A stretch of 64,000 nucleotides of DNA from Candidatus Calescibacterium sp. (GCA_025060505.1 JANXBU010000005.1:22910-86909), one strand, 5' to 3'; shown: positions 46,341 to 56,549, counted from the first letter of the stretch. Translations and numbers: made by a program. The notes: generated by a model from the sequence alone, not told the origin.

Positions 46341-47114
46341 TCAAGCAGTTGAGCCACCGTCTATTGTAAAAACTGCACCTGTTATGTAAGAGCTTTTTTC
46401 AGAAGCGAGAAACAGAATCAGATCAGCGACTTCATATGGTTCTCCAACTCTTCCAGCAGGTATTTTTAAAAGTGGGTTCTCTGTAACCGACCCTGATTCA
46501 AACATATCTACAAGAACCTGAGAAAATCTTGTTCTTATAAGACCGGGAGCAACGGCGTTGACCCTTATTCCAAATCCAGATAGTTCCACAGCCATTGTCT
46601 TGGTTATAGATATAAGAGCTGCTTTTGCAGCAGCGTAAGCGCCGAGCCCCGGTGTTGCCCTGAGCCCAGCTACAGAAGCAACATTTATTATTGTTCCCCT
46701 TATGCCACTTTGTATCATTCTGTTCGCAACTTCCCGGCTTGCAATAAAGTTCCCAGTCAAACTAACGGAAATTATCTTACTCCAAAGTTCATCATCGGTC
46801 TGATGGAGCATAGATATAGTAGGGTTCGTTGCAGCATTATTTACAAGTATATCTATCTTTCCGTATCTTTCCCAGCATGTATTAACAAATCTTTTTATAT
46901 GATCTGATATACCACTGTGTCCAACCGAATAATCTATCTCATAATTTCCACCAACAGACTCCCTTATCAGTTTCACAGCTCTTGCGAGATTCTCCTCTTT
47001 TCTTGACGTTATGAAAACCTTTGCACCCTCTTGACAGAATCTCTTGGCAGTCTCAAAACCTATTCCTGCAGACGCAGCAGTTATAAGAACAACTTTGTCT
47101 TTGAATTCTCCCAT
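46341..47114 (-). CDS. Short-chain dehydrogenase/reductase
   Basis: A classical SDR of 257 aa with the NAD(P)-binding ITAASAGIGFETA, NNAATNP, catalytic Ser before GLRATPG and Tyr-x3-Lys in GAYAAAKAAL, and the PGLIRTRF loop. The C-terminal ITGAVFTIDGG is typical of 3-oxoacyl-reductase or DHRS4-like carbonyl reductases. The Arg at SRKEEN suggests NADPH preference. The substrate is unknown; acyl-CoA or acyl-ACP reduction would match other genes in the window. Confidence 0.92.
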   Translation of the reverse strand: MGEFKDKVVLITAASAGIGFETAKRFCQEGAKVFITSRKEENLARAVKLIRESVGGNYEIDYSVGHSGISDHIKRFVNTCWERYGKIDILVNNAATNPTISMLHQTDDELWSKIISVSLTGNFIASREVANRMIQSGIRGTIINVASVAGLRATPGLGAYAAAKAALISITKTMAVELSGFGIRVNAVAPGLIRTRFSQVLVDMFESGSVTENPLLKIPAGRVGEPYEVADLILFLASEKSSYITGAVFTIDGGSTA

Positions 47115-47287
47115 CTCTGTATCGACTTATCAATTCAAAATACTTTTCAGCGTTTTTCAAAAATTCAACAGCGAAAAAACAATAATCAGATAAAAGATGA
47201 AAAAACATCAAAAAGCTCACAAAATACATTCAGAATAATTCTGTGAAATTTATCTGCAACTAAATAGTTATAAAGTAGATTTCTGTA

Positions 47288-48838
47288 ATGGACAAACCGA
47301 AAATATTGGTTTGCGATGGAGTTGATAAGGCAGGTGTGGACATTTTAACAGAACACTTTGAAGTTGAAGAACGAAAAAAACTTGAAGAACCTGAACTTGT
47401 ATCTTTGCTCTCTTCAAAAGATTTCTCTGGAATTATCGTAAGATCTGCTACAAAAATAACATCAAAAGCAATAGAGTCCTCAAAAAGCCTCAAGGTTATA
47501 GGGAGAGCCGGCATAGGAGTTGATAACATAGATGTAAAATCGGCAACAGAAAAAGGAATAGTTGTAATGAACACACTTGGAGCTGCAAACACAACTGCTG
47601 AACACACCATAGCGCTTATTTTCTCTGTTGCAAGAAAAATACCACAAGCTCATATTTCGGTCAAGAATGGAAAATGGGAAAAGGAAAAATTTGTAGGTAG
47701 AGAGCTCTTTGGAAAAACCATAGGAGTAATAGGTCTTGGAAACATAGGAAAAAGAGTTGCCGAAATAGCGAAAGGAATAGGTATGAGGGTAATTTTCTAT
47801 GATCCTTATGTAGATGATCCAAGATTCGAGAAAAAATCGTTTGAAGAACTTATTGAGAACTCCGACATAATAACAGTTCATGTTCCACTGAGCGACAAAA
47901 CAAAGGGTATGATAGGAGAAAAGGAGTTTGAAAGAATGAAAAACGGAGTAATAATAATAAACTGCGCCCGAGGAGGAATAATAGATGAGAAAGCTCTCGC
48001 AAAATACATAGATCATGGTAAGGTTCTTGGAGCCGGTGTTGATGTTTTCTCAAAAGAACCAATAACACCAGATAATCCTCTTCTGGAAAAAGAAAATGTT
48101 GTGCTGACACCACATCTTGGCGCATCAACAGTTGAAGGACAAAGAAATGCATCTGTAGAGATAGCACAAAAAATAGTAAAGTTCCTAAAATACGGCATAA
48201 TAGAAGACGCTGTAAACTTCTTCCCTATCCCAGAAGACAAAAGATTAGTTTTTGAACTTTCTGAAAAGCTCGGTTCATTCGCTTCCCAAGCGTTCGCATA
48301 CGCTATAAAAGAAATAAAAATAATATCATCTTCCCAAGATGAAATGCACATTACAAAAGCTGGGGTACTTTTCGGATTTTTGAAAAACATCATAGGTTCG
48401 GAAATGGTAACACCCCTGAACGCAGAAAAAATAGCTAAATCAAAAGGAATAACGGTCGCGGAAAAACAACAGGTATCTGGTGATTATAAAACCAAAATAA
48501 CTGTTCAGATAGTGTCAGACAAAGGAGAGTTTTCTGTAAGCGGCGCAATTGTGGGAAAATCTCTAAGACTCATTGAAATAAACTCAATACAACTTGAAGC
48601 ACCAGCAGAAGGAAACATAATATTCTCACAGAACGAAGATGTACCAGGAGTTGTAGGAAGAATAGGAACATTTTTGGGAGAAAAGAATATAAACATAGCT
48701 TCAATACACCTTGGAAGAGAAAAGCCCGGTGGAAAAGCTATTGCTCTGATAAGTGTAGATCAGATGCCAGATAAAGAAATAATAAAGCAACTTGAATCTC
48801 TTCCTAACATAATAAGAGCATTTTTCATAAAACTATAG
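47288..48838 (+). CDS. serA: D-3-phosphoglycerate dehydrogenase
   Basis: First enzyme of serine synthesis. The 516-aa long form has a D-2-hydroxyacid dehydrogenase core (KVIGRAGIGVDNID, VIGLGNIGKRVAE, the catalytic Arg in NCARGGIIDE and His in LTPHLGAS). An allosteric substrate-binding domain and a C-terminal ACT domain follow (NEDVPGVVGRIGTFLGEKNI), so serine feedback is likely. There is no ribosome site, and serB/serC are not adjacent. Confidence 0.95.
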   Translation: MDKPKILVCDGVDKAGVDILTEHFEVEERKKLEEPELVSLLSSKDFSGIIVRSATKITSKAIESSKSLKVIGRAGIGVDNIDVKSATEKGIVVMNTLGAANTTAEHTIALIFSVARKIPQAHISVKNGKWEKEKFVGRELFGKTIGVIGLGNIGKRVAEIAKGIGMRVIFYDPYVDDPRFEKKSFEELIENSDIITVHVPLSDKTKGMIGEKEFERMKNGVIIINCARGGIIDEKALAKYIDHGKVLGAGVDVFSKEPITPDNPLLEKENVVLTPHLGASTVEGQRNASVEIAQKIVKFLKYGIIEDAVNFFPIPEDKRLVFELSEKLGSFASQAFAYAIKEIKIISSSQDEMHITKAGVLFGFLKNIIGSEMVTPLNAEKIAKSKGITVAEKQQVSGDYKTKITVQIVSDKGEFSVSGAIVGKSLRLIEINSIQLEAPAEGNIIFSQNEDVPGVVGRIGTFLGEKNINIASIHLGREKPGGKAIALISVDQMPDKEIIKQLESLPNIIRAFFIKL

Positions 48839-48931
48839 AGTGTAGCATAACGTAAGAACAGAAAATCAAACGACAAATTGATAAACTGAAATCAAATCAT
48901 AAACTTACACAATGTGAAAAGAGTATGTGAG

Positions 48932-48972
48932 AAATAAAACCTAGAAAAATAAAACCTAAAAAATAAAACCTA
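48932..48972. repeat. Three copies of a 12-bp repeat directly upstream of a small membrane-protein gene
   Basis: aaataaaaccta occurs exactly at 48932-48943, 48947-48958 and 48961-48972, spaced by 15 and 14 bases. The last copy ends one base before the ATG at 48974. The near-helical spacing could suit a regulator, or it may be simple slippage. Confidence 0.8.
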
Positions 48973-48973
48973 T

Positions 48974-49273
48974 ATGAATGTAAAATTCAAAGGATTCTTC
49001 CTGCTGAGCTCGGTTTTTCTTATATTTTCTGTAATGTTTCTTGCGCTTTTCAAAGTTATAAATCTCACGCCAAGATTTGATGTCATTCAGAAATTTGAAG
49101 ATGATCTTTATGCTATGAAAAAAGCTTACGATGAATGCACAAGCGGAAAAGGTGAAAAATTTTCTGGATTTTCTGTGATAACACTCGAACTTAGCCCACC
49201 TGAAACTAAAACTTATGTCAAAAGGAAATTCGTATTTGATAGCAGATGCGAAATGAAACTTTTAGTTTACTGA
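48974..49273 (+). CDS. Small single-pass membrane protein, unknown
   Basis: The 99-aa protein has a basic start (MNVKFKG), one hydrophobic helix (about 8-28) and a ~65-residue probably periplasmic tail with two Cys (about 55 and 92). I recognise no family. Support is the clean open frame, membrane topology and isolation from other genes. It follows serA on the same strand after about 135 bases. Confidence 0.5.
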   Translation: MNVKFKGFFLLSSVFLIFSVMFLALFKVINLTPRFDVIQKFEDDLYAMKKAYDECTSGKGEKFSGFSVITLELSPPETKTYVKRKFVFDSRCEMKLLVY

Positions 49274-49617
49274 AATAAGCGAAAAATAGAATTTGATAAA
49301 TCCTTATTGGTGCTCAAGGATAAACATAAAAATAAAATCTCTTCTCTATGGCAGCTTAGATAAAGAACCTCACCTTTCAAAGCCAAGACAAAATTATATG
49401 ATCAAAAAGGTATAAATACTTAACGATTGTATATCAAATTTGCAACAGGACAACCTTGTTGGAATTATGAAATAATATCATTTTGAATTTGATATTTTAT
49501 TTCTGGAGATTGCCAGATTTTCGCAAAAGATCCGTCCATAGTATGGTACCAAAAATTTTCAGGAAATTTCTAAAAATCACTTGAAGTTCTGTTAGTTCTT
49601 TGAGAAGCAATCAAGTT
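49274..49617. other. Gap of 344 bases between convergent genes
   Basis: It lies between the small membrane-protein gene and the 3' end of mutS. No open frame, RNA or strong repeat is apparent. Confidence 0.5.
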
Positions 49618-52158
49618 TCAAGTATTTTCGGCTATTTTTTTTAGGTCTTCAAGCATCTTGAGAGCCTCGATAGGTGTAATCTTATTAAGATCCAATTTTC
49701 TGAGTTCCTTTCTTAATGGATCTGTTTGAGATTTTGAAGAACCAAAAATAGAAAGCTGTAAAGGGATGTTTGTTATCTTTTTTATAACCTCGCCTATCTT
49801 GCCTTCTTCAAGAGCAACGAATATCTTTTCAGCTTTTTTGATTATTTCATCTGGTATTCCTGCCATCTTTGCTACATCTATACCCCACGATCTTCCAGCA
49901 GGTCCCGGCTTTATCTTTCTAACAAAAACAAGATTGCCGCCTATCTTTTCTGCCGAAAAGTGCATATTTTTTATCCCTTTGAGATTCTGTTCCAAAAAAG
50001 CAAGCTCATGAAAATGAGTCGCGAAAAGGCACCTTGTGTTCTTTCTATTTATATACTCAGCGGTTGCCCAAGCTATACATATTCCATCAAAAGTTGAAGT
50101 ACCACGACCAACTTCATCAAGCAAAACAAAAGATCTATCTGTCATGTTTTTGAGAATTACAGAAAGCTCCTCCATTTCAACAAAAAATGTACTCCTTCCA
50201 CGAGCTATGTCGTCTGATGCACCAGTTCTAAAAAATATACGATCTGTAATACCTATTCTTGCTTCATCAGCAGGAACAAAGCTACCAACATGAGCCAAAA
50301 GAGTTATGATCGCGCTTTGCTTTAAAAAAACTGATTTACCAGCCATGTTCGGTCCAGTTATTATCCACATGAATTCGTTTTCATCAAGTTCAAGTGTGTT
50401 CGGAATAATCTTTTCATCAGATTCTTTCTGTAGAAGAATTTCCAGAGATGGATGTCTTCCATTCTTTATGTATATCACCTTCTCATCTGTTATTACTGGT
50501 TTGGTCCAGTTGTATTCATCAGCAACTTGTCCCAAAGAAAGCAAAGAATCAAGGTATCCGATCAGCCTTGATAGTTCCAAGATCTGATCAACGTAAATTT
50601 GGCACTTTTCTAAAAATTCCTGATAGATCTGTATATTAAGTTTCTTTTCTTTTTCGGCAGCATTCTCTATTTCGTTCCCTATTTTTTCAAGTTCTTCTGT
50701 TGTAAATCTTTCGTACTGAGTAAGAGTCTGCTTTCTTATGTAGTGTTGCGGGACTTTGCTCGCATGAGTTTTACTGACCTCAATATAGTATCCAAAAACC
50801 TGATTGTATCCAATCTTCAGAGGTAGATTTGTCAATCTCTTTTCCTTTTCCTCGAATTCTTTAAGTATTTTCTCTGAATTGTTCTTTATAGTCCTTATTT
50901 TGTCAAGCTCTTCTGAGACTCCGTCCTTTATCGCTCCGTCTTCTGGTTTGATTGGTGGATTATCTACAATATATCTTTGTGCCAAATCTATAAATTCAAA
51001 AACATCAGGGATTGATCTCCCTATCTCTTTGAGGAGTTCTGATTTCATCTGCAAAAGTTTATGTTTCAGCAAAAGGGCAGATCTAACAGAGTCTTTCAGA
51101 GAAACAACTTCTCTAGGGTTCGCTATTTTTCTTCTCAATCTCACAGCAAACCTCTCTATATCTGATATTCCTGAAAGATCTATATCCTTCCATAGCTTTT
51201 TTTCGACTATCTCCTCAACCGCATCTGCTCTTTGCTTAATCTTCCCGATATCGTATAGAGGATACATCAGAAGATTCTTTATTTTTCTCTTACCCATAGG
51301 AGTTTTCGTTCTATCAACAGCCCAAAGAACACTGCCCTTCCTTCCCTCGTATGTTTCAAGCAATTCAATGTTCTGAGCAGTTCTTGTGTCTATTGCAAGA
51401 TTTTTTTCTTCCCCAACCTCTGGCGGATCTATTGATATTTCTATATCTTTTATGTTCTCTTTGATGTATCTTATAAGTACAGCGAGCAGAATCTTTATTT
51501 CATCTGGGAGAGCTTTTGTCTTTGAGATTTTATCTTCTTCCCGGTAATATTCGAGAATTATCCTTTCTGACTCTGAAACGGAAGGGAAAACTACTTTTGA
51601 GAATCTGTACTCCGGAAAAATGTTCTGTTCAGATAAGATCTCCTTTGGAGAGATTTTTGATAGAATTTCTGACATTTCAAAATCATCTTTTGCGATTTTT
51701 GCTTTTATTTCTCCCGTGGTTATATCAGCCCAGAGAATACTATATCCTTTGATGACAGCTATAAAATTGTTCTCATCTGGTGAAACAAAACCGAGCTCAG
51801 TTATGAGTCCGGGAGTTATGACTCTTACAACCCCTCTTTTGACTATACCTTTTGCTTTTGATGGATCTTCAAGCTGCTCACATATTGCAACCTTGAGTCC
51901 CTCTTTAACTAGACGCGATATATAAGACTCAGCAGCATGATGCGGAAAACCAGCCATTGGAGTTGTTCCATCTTTTGTTGTGAGAACTATATCTAGAATC
52001 TTCGAAGCAACAACAGCATCATCAAAGAACATCTCATAAAAATCTCCCATTCTGAAAAGTAAGATACAATCTTGATAATTCGATTTTATTGAAAGATACT
52101 GTCTGATTGCAGGGGTTTGCTTCTCATGTTTAAAAATTTCGTTCTGCGCACCCGACAT
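49618..52158 (-). CDS. mutS: DNA mismatch repair protein MutS
   Basis: Recognises mismatches and starts mismatch repair. The 846-aa protein has the N-terminal mismatch-contact motif FRMGDFYEMF, central lever and clamp helices, the Walker A GPNMAGKSVFLKQ and the Walker B/signature LLDEVGRGTSTFDG. A normal-length MutS1. MutL is not in the window. Confidence 0.97.
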   Translation of the reverse strand: MSGAQNEIFKHEKQTPAIRQYLSIKSNYQDCILLFRMGDFYEMFFDDAVVASKILDIVLTTKDGTTPMAGFPHHAAESYISRLVKEGLKVAICEQLEDPSKAKGIVKRGVVRVITPGLITELGFVSPDENNFIAVIKGYSILWADITTGEIKAKIAKDDFEMSEILSKISPKEILSEQNIFPEYRFSKVVFPSVSESERIILEYYREEDKISKTKALPDEIKILLAVLIRYIKENIKDIEISIDPPEVGEEKNLAIDTRTAQNIELLETYEGRKGSVLWAVDRTKTPMGKRKIKNLLMYPLYDIGKIKQRADAVEEIVEKKLWKDIDLSGISDIERFAVRLRRKIANPREVVSLKDSVRSALLLKHKLLQMKSELLKEIGRSIPDVFEFIDLAQRYIVDNPPIKPEDGAIKDGVSEELDKIRTIKNNSEKILKEFEEKEKRLTNLPLKIGYNQVFGYYIEVSKTHASKVPQHYIRKQTLTQYERFTTEELEKIGNEIENAAEKEKKLNIQIYQEFLEKCQIYVDQILELSRLIGYLDSLLSLGQVADEYNWTKPVITDEKVIYIKNGRHPSLEILLQKESDEKIIPNTLELDENEFMWIITGPNMAGKSVFLKQSAIITLLAHVGSFVPADEARIGITDRIFFRTGASDDIARGRSTFFVEMEELSVILKNMTDRSFVLLDEVGRGTSTFDGICIAWATAEYINRKNTRCLFATHFHELAFLEQNLKGIKNMHFSAEKIGGNLVFVRKIKPGPAGRSWGIDVAKMAGIPDEIIKKAEKIFVALEEGKIGEVIKKITNIPLQLSIFGSSKSQTDPLRKELRKLDLNKITPIEALKMLEDLKKIAENT

Positions 52159-52320
52159 CTTTCTGTATCATTAAAGAAAATAAAAAAGTAATTTGTGATT
52201 TAGAATTTCTTCTGCTTTGTTGCAATTATACCATTTTGCTGCATTATTTTATCATAACCGAAAGATAATTAGTAGTATTGATTCTTCTCGGATTTACCTA
52301 TTTGCTGTTGGTAGATCAGG

Positions 52321-52647
52321 TCAAACCCTTGTATCTATTCTTCGGTTTTTATCTTTCAAAGTTTCCTCTTTATCCTTGTTATCTTCTTCTTTCTCTTCTT
52401 TCTGTTCATCAGATTTTCCCTTTCTTGACATCATAGCTTTCCTTTTTCTTTCTTCATCTTGAACTGGATCAATTGCTTCCGATCTGTTTGCCTCAGGTAT
52501 TGTCTCTGTTTTTTTCTGTGATTCTTTGTTTTCAGCTATTTTTTGAGCATGCTGTATTGCTTCTGCTATTTGTGGATTTCCAACATTCGGTTGAAATCTT
52601 TCTACGTTTACGGTCTGGGTCGCTACTTGTTGGAAATCTACTCTCAT
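52321..52647 (-). CDS. Small charged conserved-type hypothetical protein
   Basis: The 108-aa protein begins MRVDFQQVATQTVNVERFQ, runs through a Lys/Glu/Asp-rich middle and ends RRIDTRV. This outline (VDxxxVxxQxxNVERxQ start, charged middle, RxIDxxV end) recalls small conserved proteins of unknown function in deltaproteobacteria. It has no signal or membrane segment and is probably largely disordered. The ATG at 52645-52647 is preferred to a TTG eight codons earlier. It is divergent from clpP. Confidence 0.6.
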   Translation of the reverse strand: MRVDFQQVATQTVNVERFQPNVGNPQIAEAIQHAQKIAENKESQKKTETIPEANRSEAIDPVQDEERKRKAMMSRKGKSDEQKEEKEEDNKDKEETLKDKNRRIDTRV

Positions 52648-52736
52648 CGAGTATATTTTATCGTCTTTCAAACAAAAAAAGTAAAATTTGCAGATTTTGA
52701 AGTATTGGAATTTGGAGAAAATCTTTCAGCAAGTAT

Positions 52737-52742
52737 TATAAT
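52737..52742 (+). promoter_or_regulatory. Possible -10 box of clpP
   Basis: A perfect TATAAT lies eight bases before the clpP ATG. A convincing -35 at the right distance is not seen. The position predicts almost no leader. Confidence 0.35.
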
Positions 52743-52750
52743 AATTGATT

Positions 52751-53362
52751 ATGTATGTTCCGTTTGTGATAGAACAGACTGGAAGAGGAGAAAGAGCTTA
52801 CGATATATGGTCTCGGCTTTTACTTGAAAGAATTGTATTTCTTGGTTCTCCCATAACAGATCAGGTTGCAAACACTATAATAGCGCAGCTTCTTTATCTT
52901 GATGCAGAATCAAGAGAAAAAGACATATTCATGTATATCAACTCTCCGGGCGGTAGTATAACTGCCGGTTTAGCAATATATGACACAATGCAGTATGTCA
53001 GCTCAGATATAGTTACAATATGCATAGGTCAGTGTGCTTCTATGGCTACTGTTCTGCTATGCTCAGGCACTTCTGGAAAAAGATATGCTTTACCGCATTC
53101 AAGAATTATGCTGCACCAACCGTGGGGAGGTGTAGAAGGAACAGCTCAGGACATAGAAATTCATGCAAAAGAAATACTCAGACTTAAAAGGATAGTGAAC
53201 GAAATATTAGCAAAGCATACCGGACAACAGATTTCAAAAATAGAACAAGATACTCAAAGAGATTTCTTTATGCCTCCCGAAGAAGCTCTGAAGTATGGAA
53301 TAATTGATAAGATTATTAACCCTCAGAAGGAAATAAAAACTCAGAAGACATCAAAGAAATAA
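52751..53362 (+). CDS. clpP: ATP-dependent Clp protease proteolytic subunit
   Basis: Forms the tetradecameric protease chamber used with ClpX or ClpA. The 203-aa protein has the triad Ser97 (GQCASMA), His122 (IMLHQP) and Asp171 (TQRDFFM), the same numbering as the classic enzyme, and the N-terminal [16 protein letters not shown] use the ATG at 52751 rather than the TTG at 52745. clpX and tig, the usual neighbours, are missing. Confidence 0.96.
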   Translation: MYVPFVIEQTGRGERAYDIWSRLLLERIVFLGSPITDQVANTIIAQLLYLDAESREKDIFMYINSPGGSITAGLAIYDTMQYVSSDIVTICIGQCASMATVLLCSGTSGKRYALPHSRIMLHQPWGGVEGTAQDIEIHAKEILRLKRIVNEILAKHTGQQISKIEQDTQRDFFMPPEEALKYGIIDKIINPQKEIKTQKTSKK

Positions 53363-53583
53363 TGGAAGTCAAAAATAAGAGAACCTAAACCTCAAGAAAC
53401 ATCATTAAATAAATATACTGTACCCAGCAGCACAACTCTTTTGGTGGTCAAAAGACAGTATAGAAAATAAATTTTCTCTCAGAGTTAAACTATATAGCTC
53501 ACAAGAAAGACACAAGAACGATGAATTACAGAACAAGATAGCAACAAGAGCAAAATTATACGCAAACGATCAATTCTCTGAGC

Positions 53584-53610
53584 AATTTTAGTCAGAGTAA
53601 TTTTAGTCAG
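53584..53610. repeat. Direct duplication spanning the FBPase stop codon
   Basis: aattttagtcag occurs at 53584-53595 and 53599-53610 (15-base period). On the minus strand the second copy holds the final codons and TAA (53603-53605) of the FBPase gene; the first repeats them downstream. Confidence 0.8.
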
Positions 53611-54739
53611 CTTCTTCCCATCTATCTTGCAGCTTCTTTTGGATTTCCGGAAGAGTCGTGTATTCAAGTTCTTCTGGTGGTAGAATAGCCGGCATAAATG
53701 GTCCATGCCTTCTGATATAAATCGCATACTCCATAGCCTGTCTTCTGACATAATCCCACGAGGAGTCCTTGAAATAATCAACAGGTATATGATTTCCGGG
53801 TTCTGGTTTTTCTTCAAGCCCCTGAATTTTTCCGTCTCTTATGTGGAACCCAAGAGCGACAATTCTTGGAGGACCATCGAAGAAAGTTGGATTTGAATCA
53901 TCTTGCGCTGATGGATAAAATGGTCCCCAGTGTGATCCACGCATCCATCCGGATACCATTGCTGGGAAAGCAAAGGGTTGAAGGATTTCTCCTGCTGCTG
54001 GAAGTCCTGATTGAGCCCTGATAAGTGCAACTGGGTCATCCTTTCCTACATATTTTCCTGCTATAAGAGAGAGTTTTTCTGTAGATACAACTGCTGCTAT
54101 ACCTATTGATTTATCTTTTGACCATATTCTTTTTATAGCATACCTTGTTATATCTCCGATGAATGCTAAAAGGTCGTGCAGTCCTTCCGGAGTTGATATT
54201 TTGATTTTCTTATGAGCTTTTACATCCACAACATCAAAAATAAATCCATCGTGCATTCTTTTATCTATAATGAGACCTGTTGTTGTATAAGGGTCAGCAA
54301 ATATTCTTGAAAGAGGGAGATTAAAAGCAGAAGGTTCTGTTTTGTCTGCAAGAAGAGCTATTATTGGTTCAGATTTTCTTTCTTCAAAAGTCATTTCAGC
54401 AGCACCTGGACCAAGTCCTCTGACGTTCCCAGAGAAAGCTTCTGCCAGAAGGTCCTGCCCTGCCCCATAAAGGTGCATTTTCTTAGCTTCTTCAGCAGCT
54501 TCCATAAATGAATCCCATGCTAACTTGTGAACAGCTGAATTGTTCTCGCCCTTATCATGTGTCATTATCAAAGATATGTCATCTCCACATCTTGCAGTCA
54601 TAAAGTCTTCAATAACACCTGATTTCACTCCTCCTTTAAGTACACTGTGAACAGCCTGAAACATTCTCGGATGCGGTGCTGTGTGCCCCGCGACCGATCC
54701 AACATCTGCTTTAATCAAAGATAGCGTGACCTTTTTCAT
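53603..54739 (-). CDS. fbp: Class V fructose-1,6-bisphosphate aldolase/phosphatase
   Basis: In characterised members this bifunctional enzyme both condenses triose phosphates and dephosphorylates fructose-1,6-bisphosphate, making gluconeogenesis one-way. The 378-aa protein begins KKVTLSLIKADVGSVAGH, and has RCGDDISLIMTHDKG, FADPYTTTGLIID, AFAFP-like FPAMVSGWMRGSHWGPF and FFDGPPRIVALGF, all typical of the archaeal-type family. It is found in archaea and deep-branching, often thermophilic or autotrophic bacteria. A strong ribosome site (GGGAGG) precedes the ATG. Confidence 0.95.
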   Translation of the reverse strand: MKKVTLSLIKADVGSVAGHTAPHPRMFQAVHSVLKGGVKSGVIEDFMTARCGDDISLIMTHDKGENNSAVHKLAWDSFMEAAEEAKKMHLYGAGQDLLAEAFSGNVRGLGPGAAEMTFEERKSEPIIALLADKTEPSAFNLPLSRIFADPYTTTGLIIDKRMHDGFIFDVVDVKAHKKIKISTPEGLHDLLAFIGDITRYAIKRIWSKDKSIGIAAVVSTEKLSLIAGKYVGKDDPVALIRAQSGLPAAGEILQPFAFPAMVSGWMRGSHWGPFYPSAQDDSNPTFFDGPPRIVALGFHIRDGKIQGLEEKPEPGNHIPVDYFKDSSWDYVRRQAMEYAIYIRRHGPFMPAILPPEELEYTTLPEIQKKLQDRWEEAD

Positions 54740-54929
54740 AATTTCAACCTCCCTTGCGTATTAGTATATCTAAATAAAAAAATAAATATCCAAAAAACTG
54801 AAATAAGTTTTGTTTATTACAAAATCATGAATGCAAAACATACCTGAACCAATCAATAAATCATCTGAGCAAAATTCCAGAAATAATTATTAAGAATAAG
54901 AGCTTTGATATATATTACTTAAAACCATT

Positions 54930-56441
54930 GTGTTCAAGATTTATAAAATTTTCCTGTTCATCCTCTCCCTATTTGCAATCTCATGCAGTTCTATTGAAAC
55001 CAAAAGGGAAAATGGAATAAGATATGCTCAAAACGGAGATTGGGAAAGAGGTATAGAAAATCTTGAAGCTTATGTTAGCGAGAACATAAAGAAATTCCCA
55101 TCTGCAATCTCTATATTTGAAAATCCAGCGATCAAATCTGAATTAGATCAAAGTGAATACAAAAAATTCTCAGAAGCTGTTTTCTATTTACTTTCTTGCT
55201 ATCTTGGAATAGCTGGATTCGACTGGTTCGAAATAGGAGACAAAATTCTTGAAGTAAAAGACGTGGATACTTCCCAAAAAGAAGGTAAAGTAAAAGTTGC
55301 AGAGAAAATCATGGAAATATTCGGTGGGGAGGAAAACAAAAAGAAAATATTCTATCTTTACAAATCAATAAGGTTAGCAGAAAGATTTTTGTATGGTCAA
55401 GAGAATCCCCCACAAGCCTCAAACATTTTTCCAGATATTTCCAAAATAATCGAGAAAGATGGAGAAACCTTTTACGAAAGCGTAAGATTTATCAAGTCAA
55501 TAGAATATACATACGGAAAAACACTAGTTTGGTTATCTGTTATAGAAAGTGTTGAATTAAGACAAATACAGTATTATCTGGAAAAAAACAAAGGAAAAAC
55601 GCCATTTCCTCCTTCATATTGCTGTTTGTTTAAAGGATGGGATAAAAAACAATCTGAGTATCCTTATCTTTTGATAACAAAAAATATAGACCAATTACTT
55701 GAAGATGTTTCAGATGGAATAGAACAAATCAACTACGGAGTAGCTGTAGAAGATAAGCCGATAGATTTTTCCGATTTTTCCACAAGATACGGTGAAGTTA
55801 TTCAGGACCTACGGGGTGATTTTTATGAGAATATAGATAGATCTTGTTCAAAATGGTCAAATCGCCTCACAGAAACAATTAACAAACTTGTTGAAATAAA
55901 TATCTCAAAAATCCTAAAAGATTTTCAATATTTTTCAACCTATACGGTAAAAGCTGATATAGGCAAAGAATCTGGTATATGGATATGTCCAGAGGATCCG
56001 GGTATATATAAAGAATTTTCATACGACATCATGTGTTCATTTAAAAACGATGAAGAGATAAATAGGATATACAATAAATATAGTGATAAAATAACAAAAG
56101 AGATAATTCCAGGTTATAGTGATAGAATAACATTTCAGATATTCTTTGAGGTACCGAGACCGGGCGATATACCCATTTATATGGATTGCCAAAAGCAAGA
56201 AAAAGATAGTTTTCAGTTGAACAAGACAATAACAATAAATATCATAATAAAAAACATATATACTGTTGATGAATCTAAAGGCATTATAGATGAAGTTTGC
56301 TCATCTGGAAGCTTCAAAGATCTTTCAAATTTGAAACTATTTAACGAATTTCTTATTGCAAACATTGAAGATAAAGGAAAAAGAGCTTTGGAAGATATCC
56401 TAAACGGTAGAGATGACCCGAAGATGTGTAGTTTAGAATAA
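54930..56441 (+). CDS. Predicted lipoprotein, unknown function
   Basis: The 503-aa protein begins at a GTG (54930) with a leader ending FAISC19, a good lipidation site. Residues 25-60 (GIRYAQNGDWERGIENLEAYV) look like a TPR-type repeat; the rest is mostly helical with Cys-containing loops and a beta-rich region near 345-440. No family is recognised. It is followed after 108 bases by the barrel gene on the same strand, so the two may act together at the outer membrane. Confidence 0.65.
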   Translation: MFKIYKIFLFILSLFAISCSSIETKRENGIRYAQNGDWERGIENLEAYVSENIKKFPSAISIFENPAIKSELDQSEYKKFSEAVFYLLSCYLGIAGFDWFEIGDKILEVKDVDTSQKEGKVKVAEKIMEIFGGEENKKKIFYLYKSIRLAERFLYGQENPPQASNIFPDISKIIEKDGETFYESVRFIKSIEYTYGKTLVWLSVIESVELRQIQYYLEKNKGKTPFPPSYCCLFKGWDKKQSEYPYLLITKNIDQLLEDVSDGIEQINYGVAVEDKPIDFSDFSTRYGEVIQDLRGDFYENIDRSCSKWSNRLTETINKLVEINISKILKDFQYFSTYTVKADIGKESGIWICPEDPGIYKEFSYDIMCSFKNDEEINRIYNKYSDKITKEIIPGYSDRITFQIFFEVPRPGDIPIYMDCQKQEKDSFQLNKTITINIIIKNIYTVDESKGIIDEVCSSGSFKDLSNLKLFNEFLIANIEDKGKRALEDILNGRDDPKMCSLE

Positions 56442-56549
56442 CGGATTTTTTATTTGCTACCTCCATGATGATGAAGAGGCACAGTTAAAGCTATAGATAA
56501 AAAATTATAAAATAAAATAAAAAATAAATATGAAGACAAAAAAGATTTT

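Noticed and set aside
47480..48016. 178-codon frame opposite serA
   Set aside because: Antisense shadow of serA, Tyr/Phe/Ser-rich, no motif.
50804..51376. 190-codon frame opposite mutS
   Set aside because: Antisense shadow; Ser/Phe/Leu-rich translation typical of the reverse strand of AT-rich genes.
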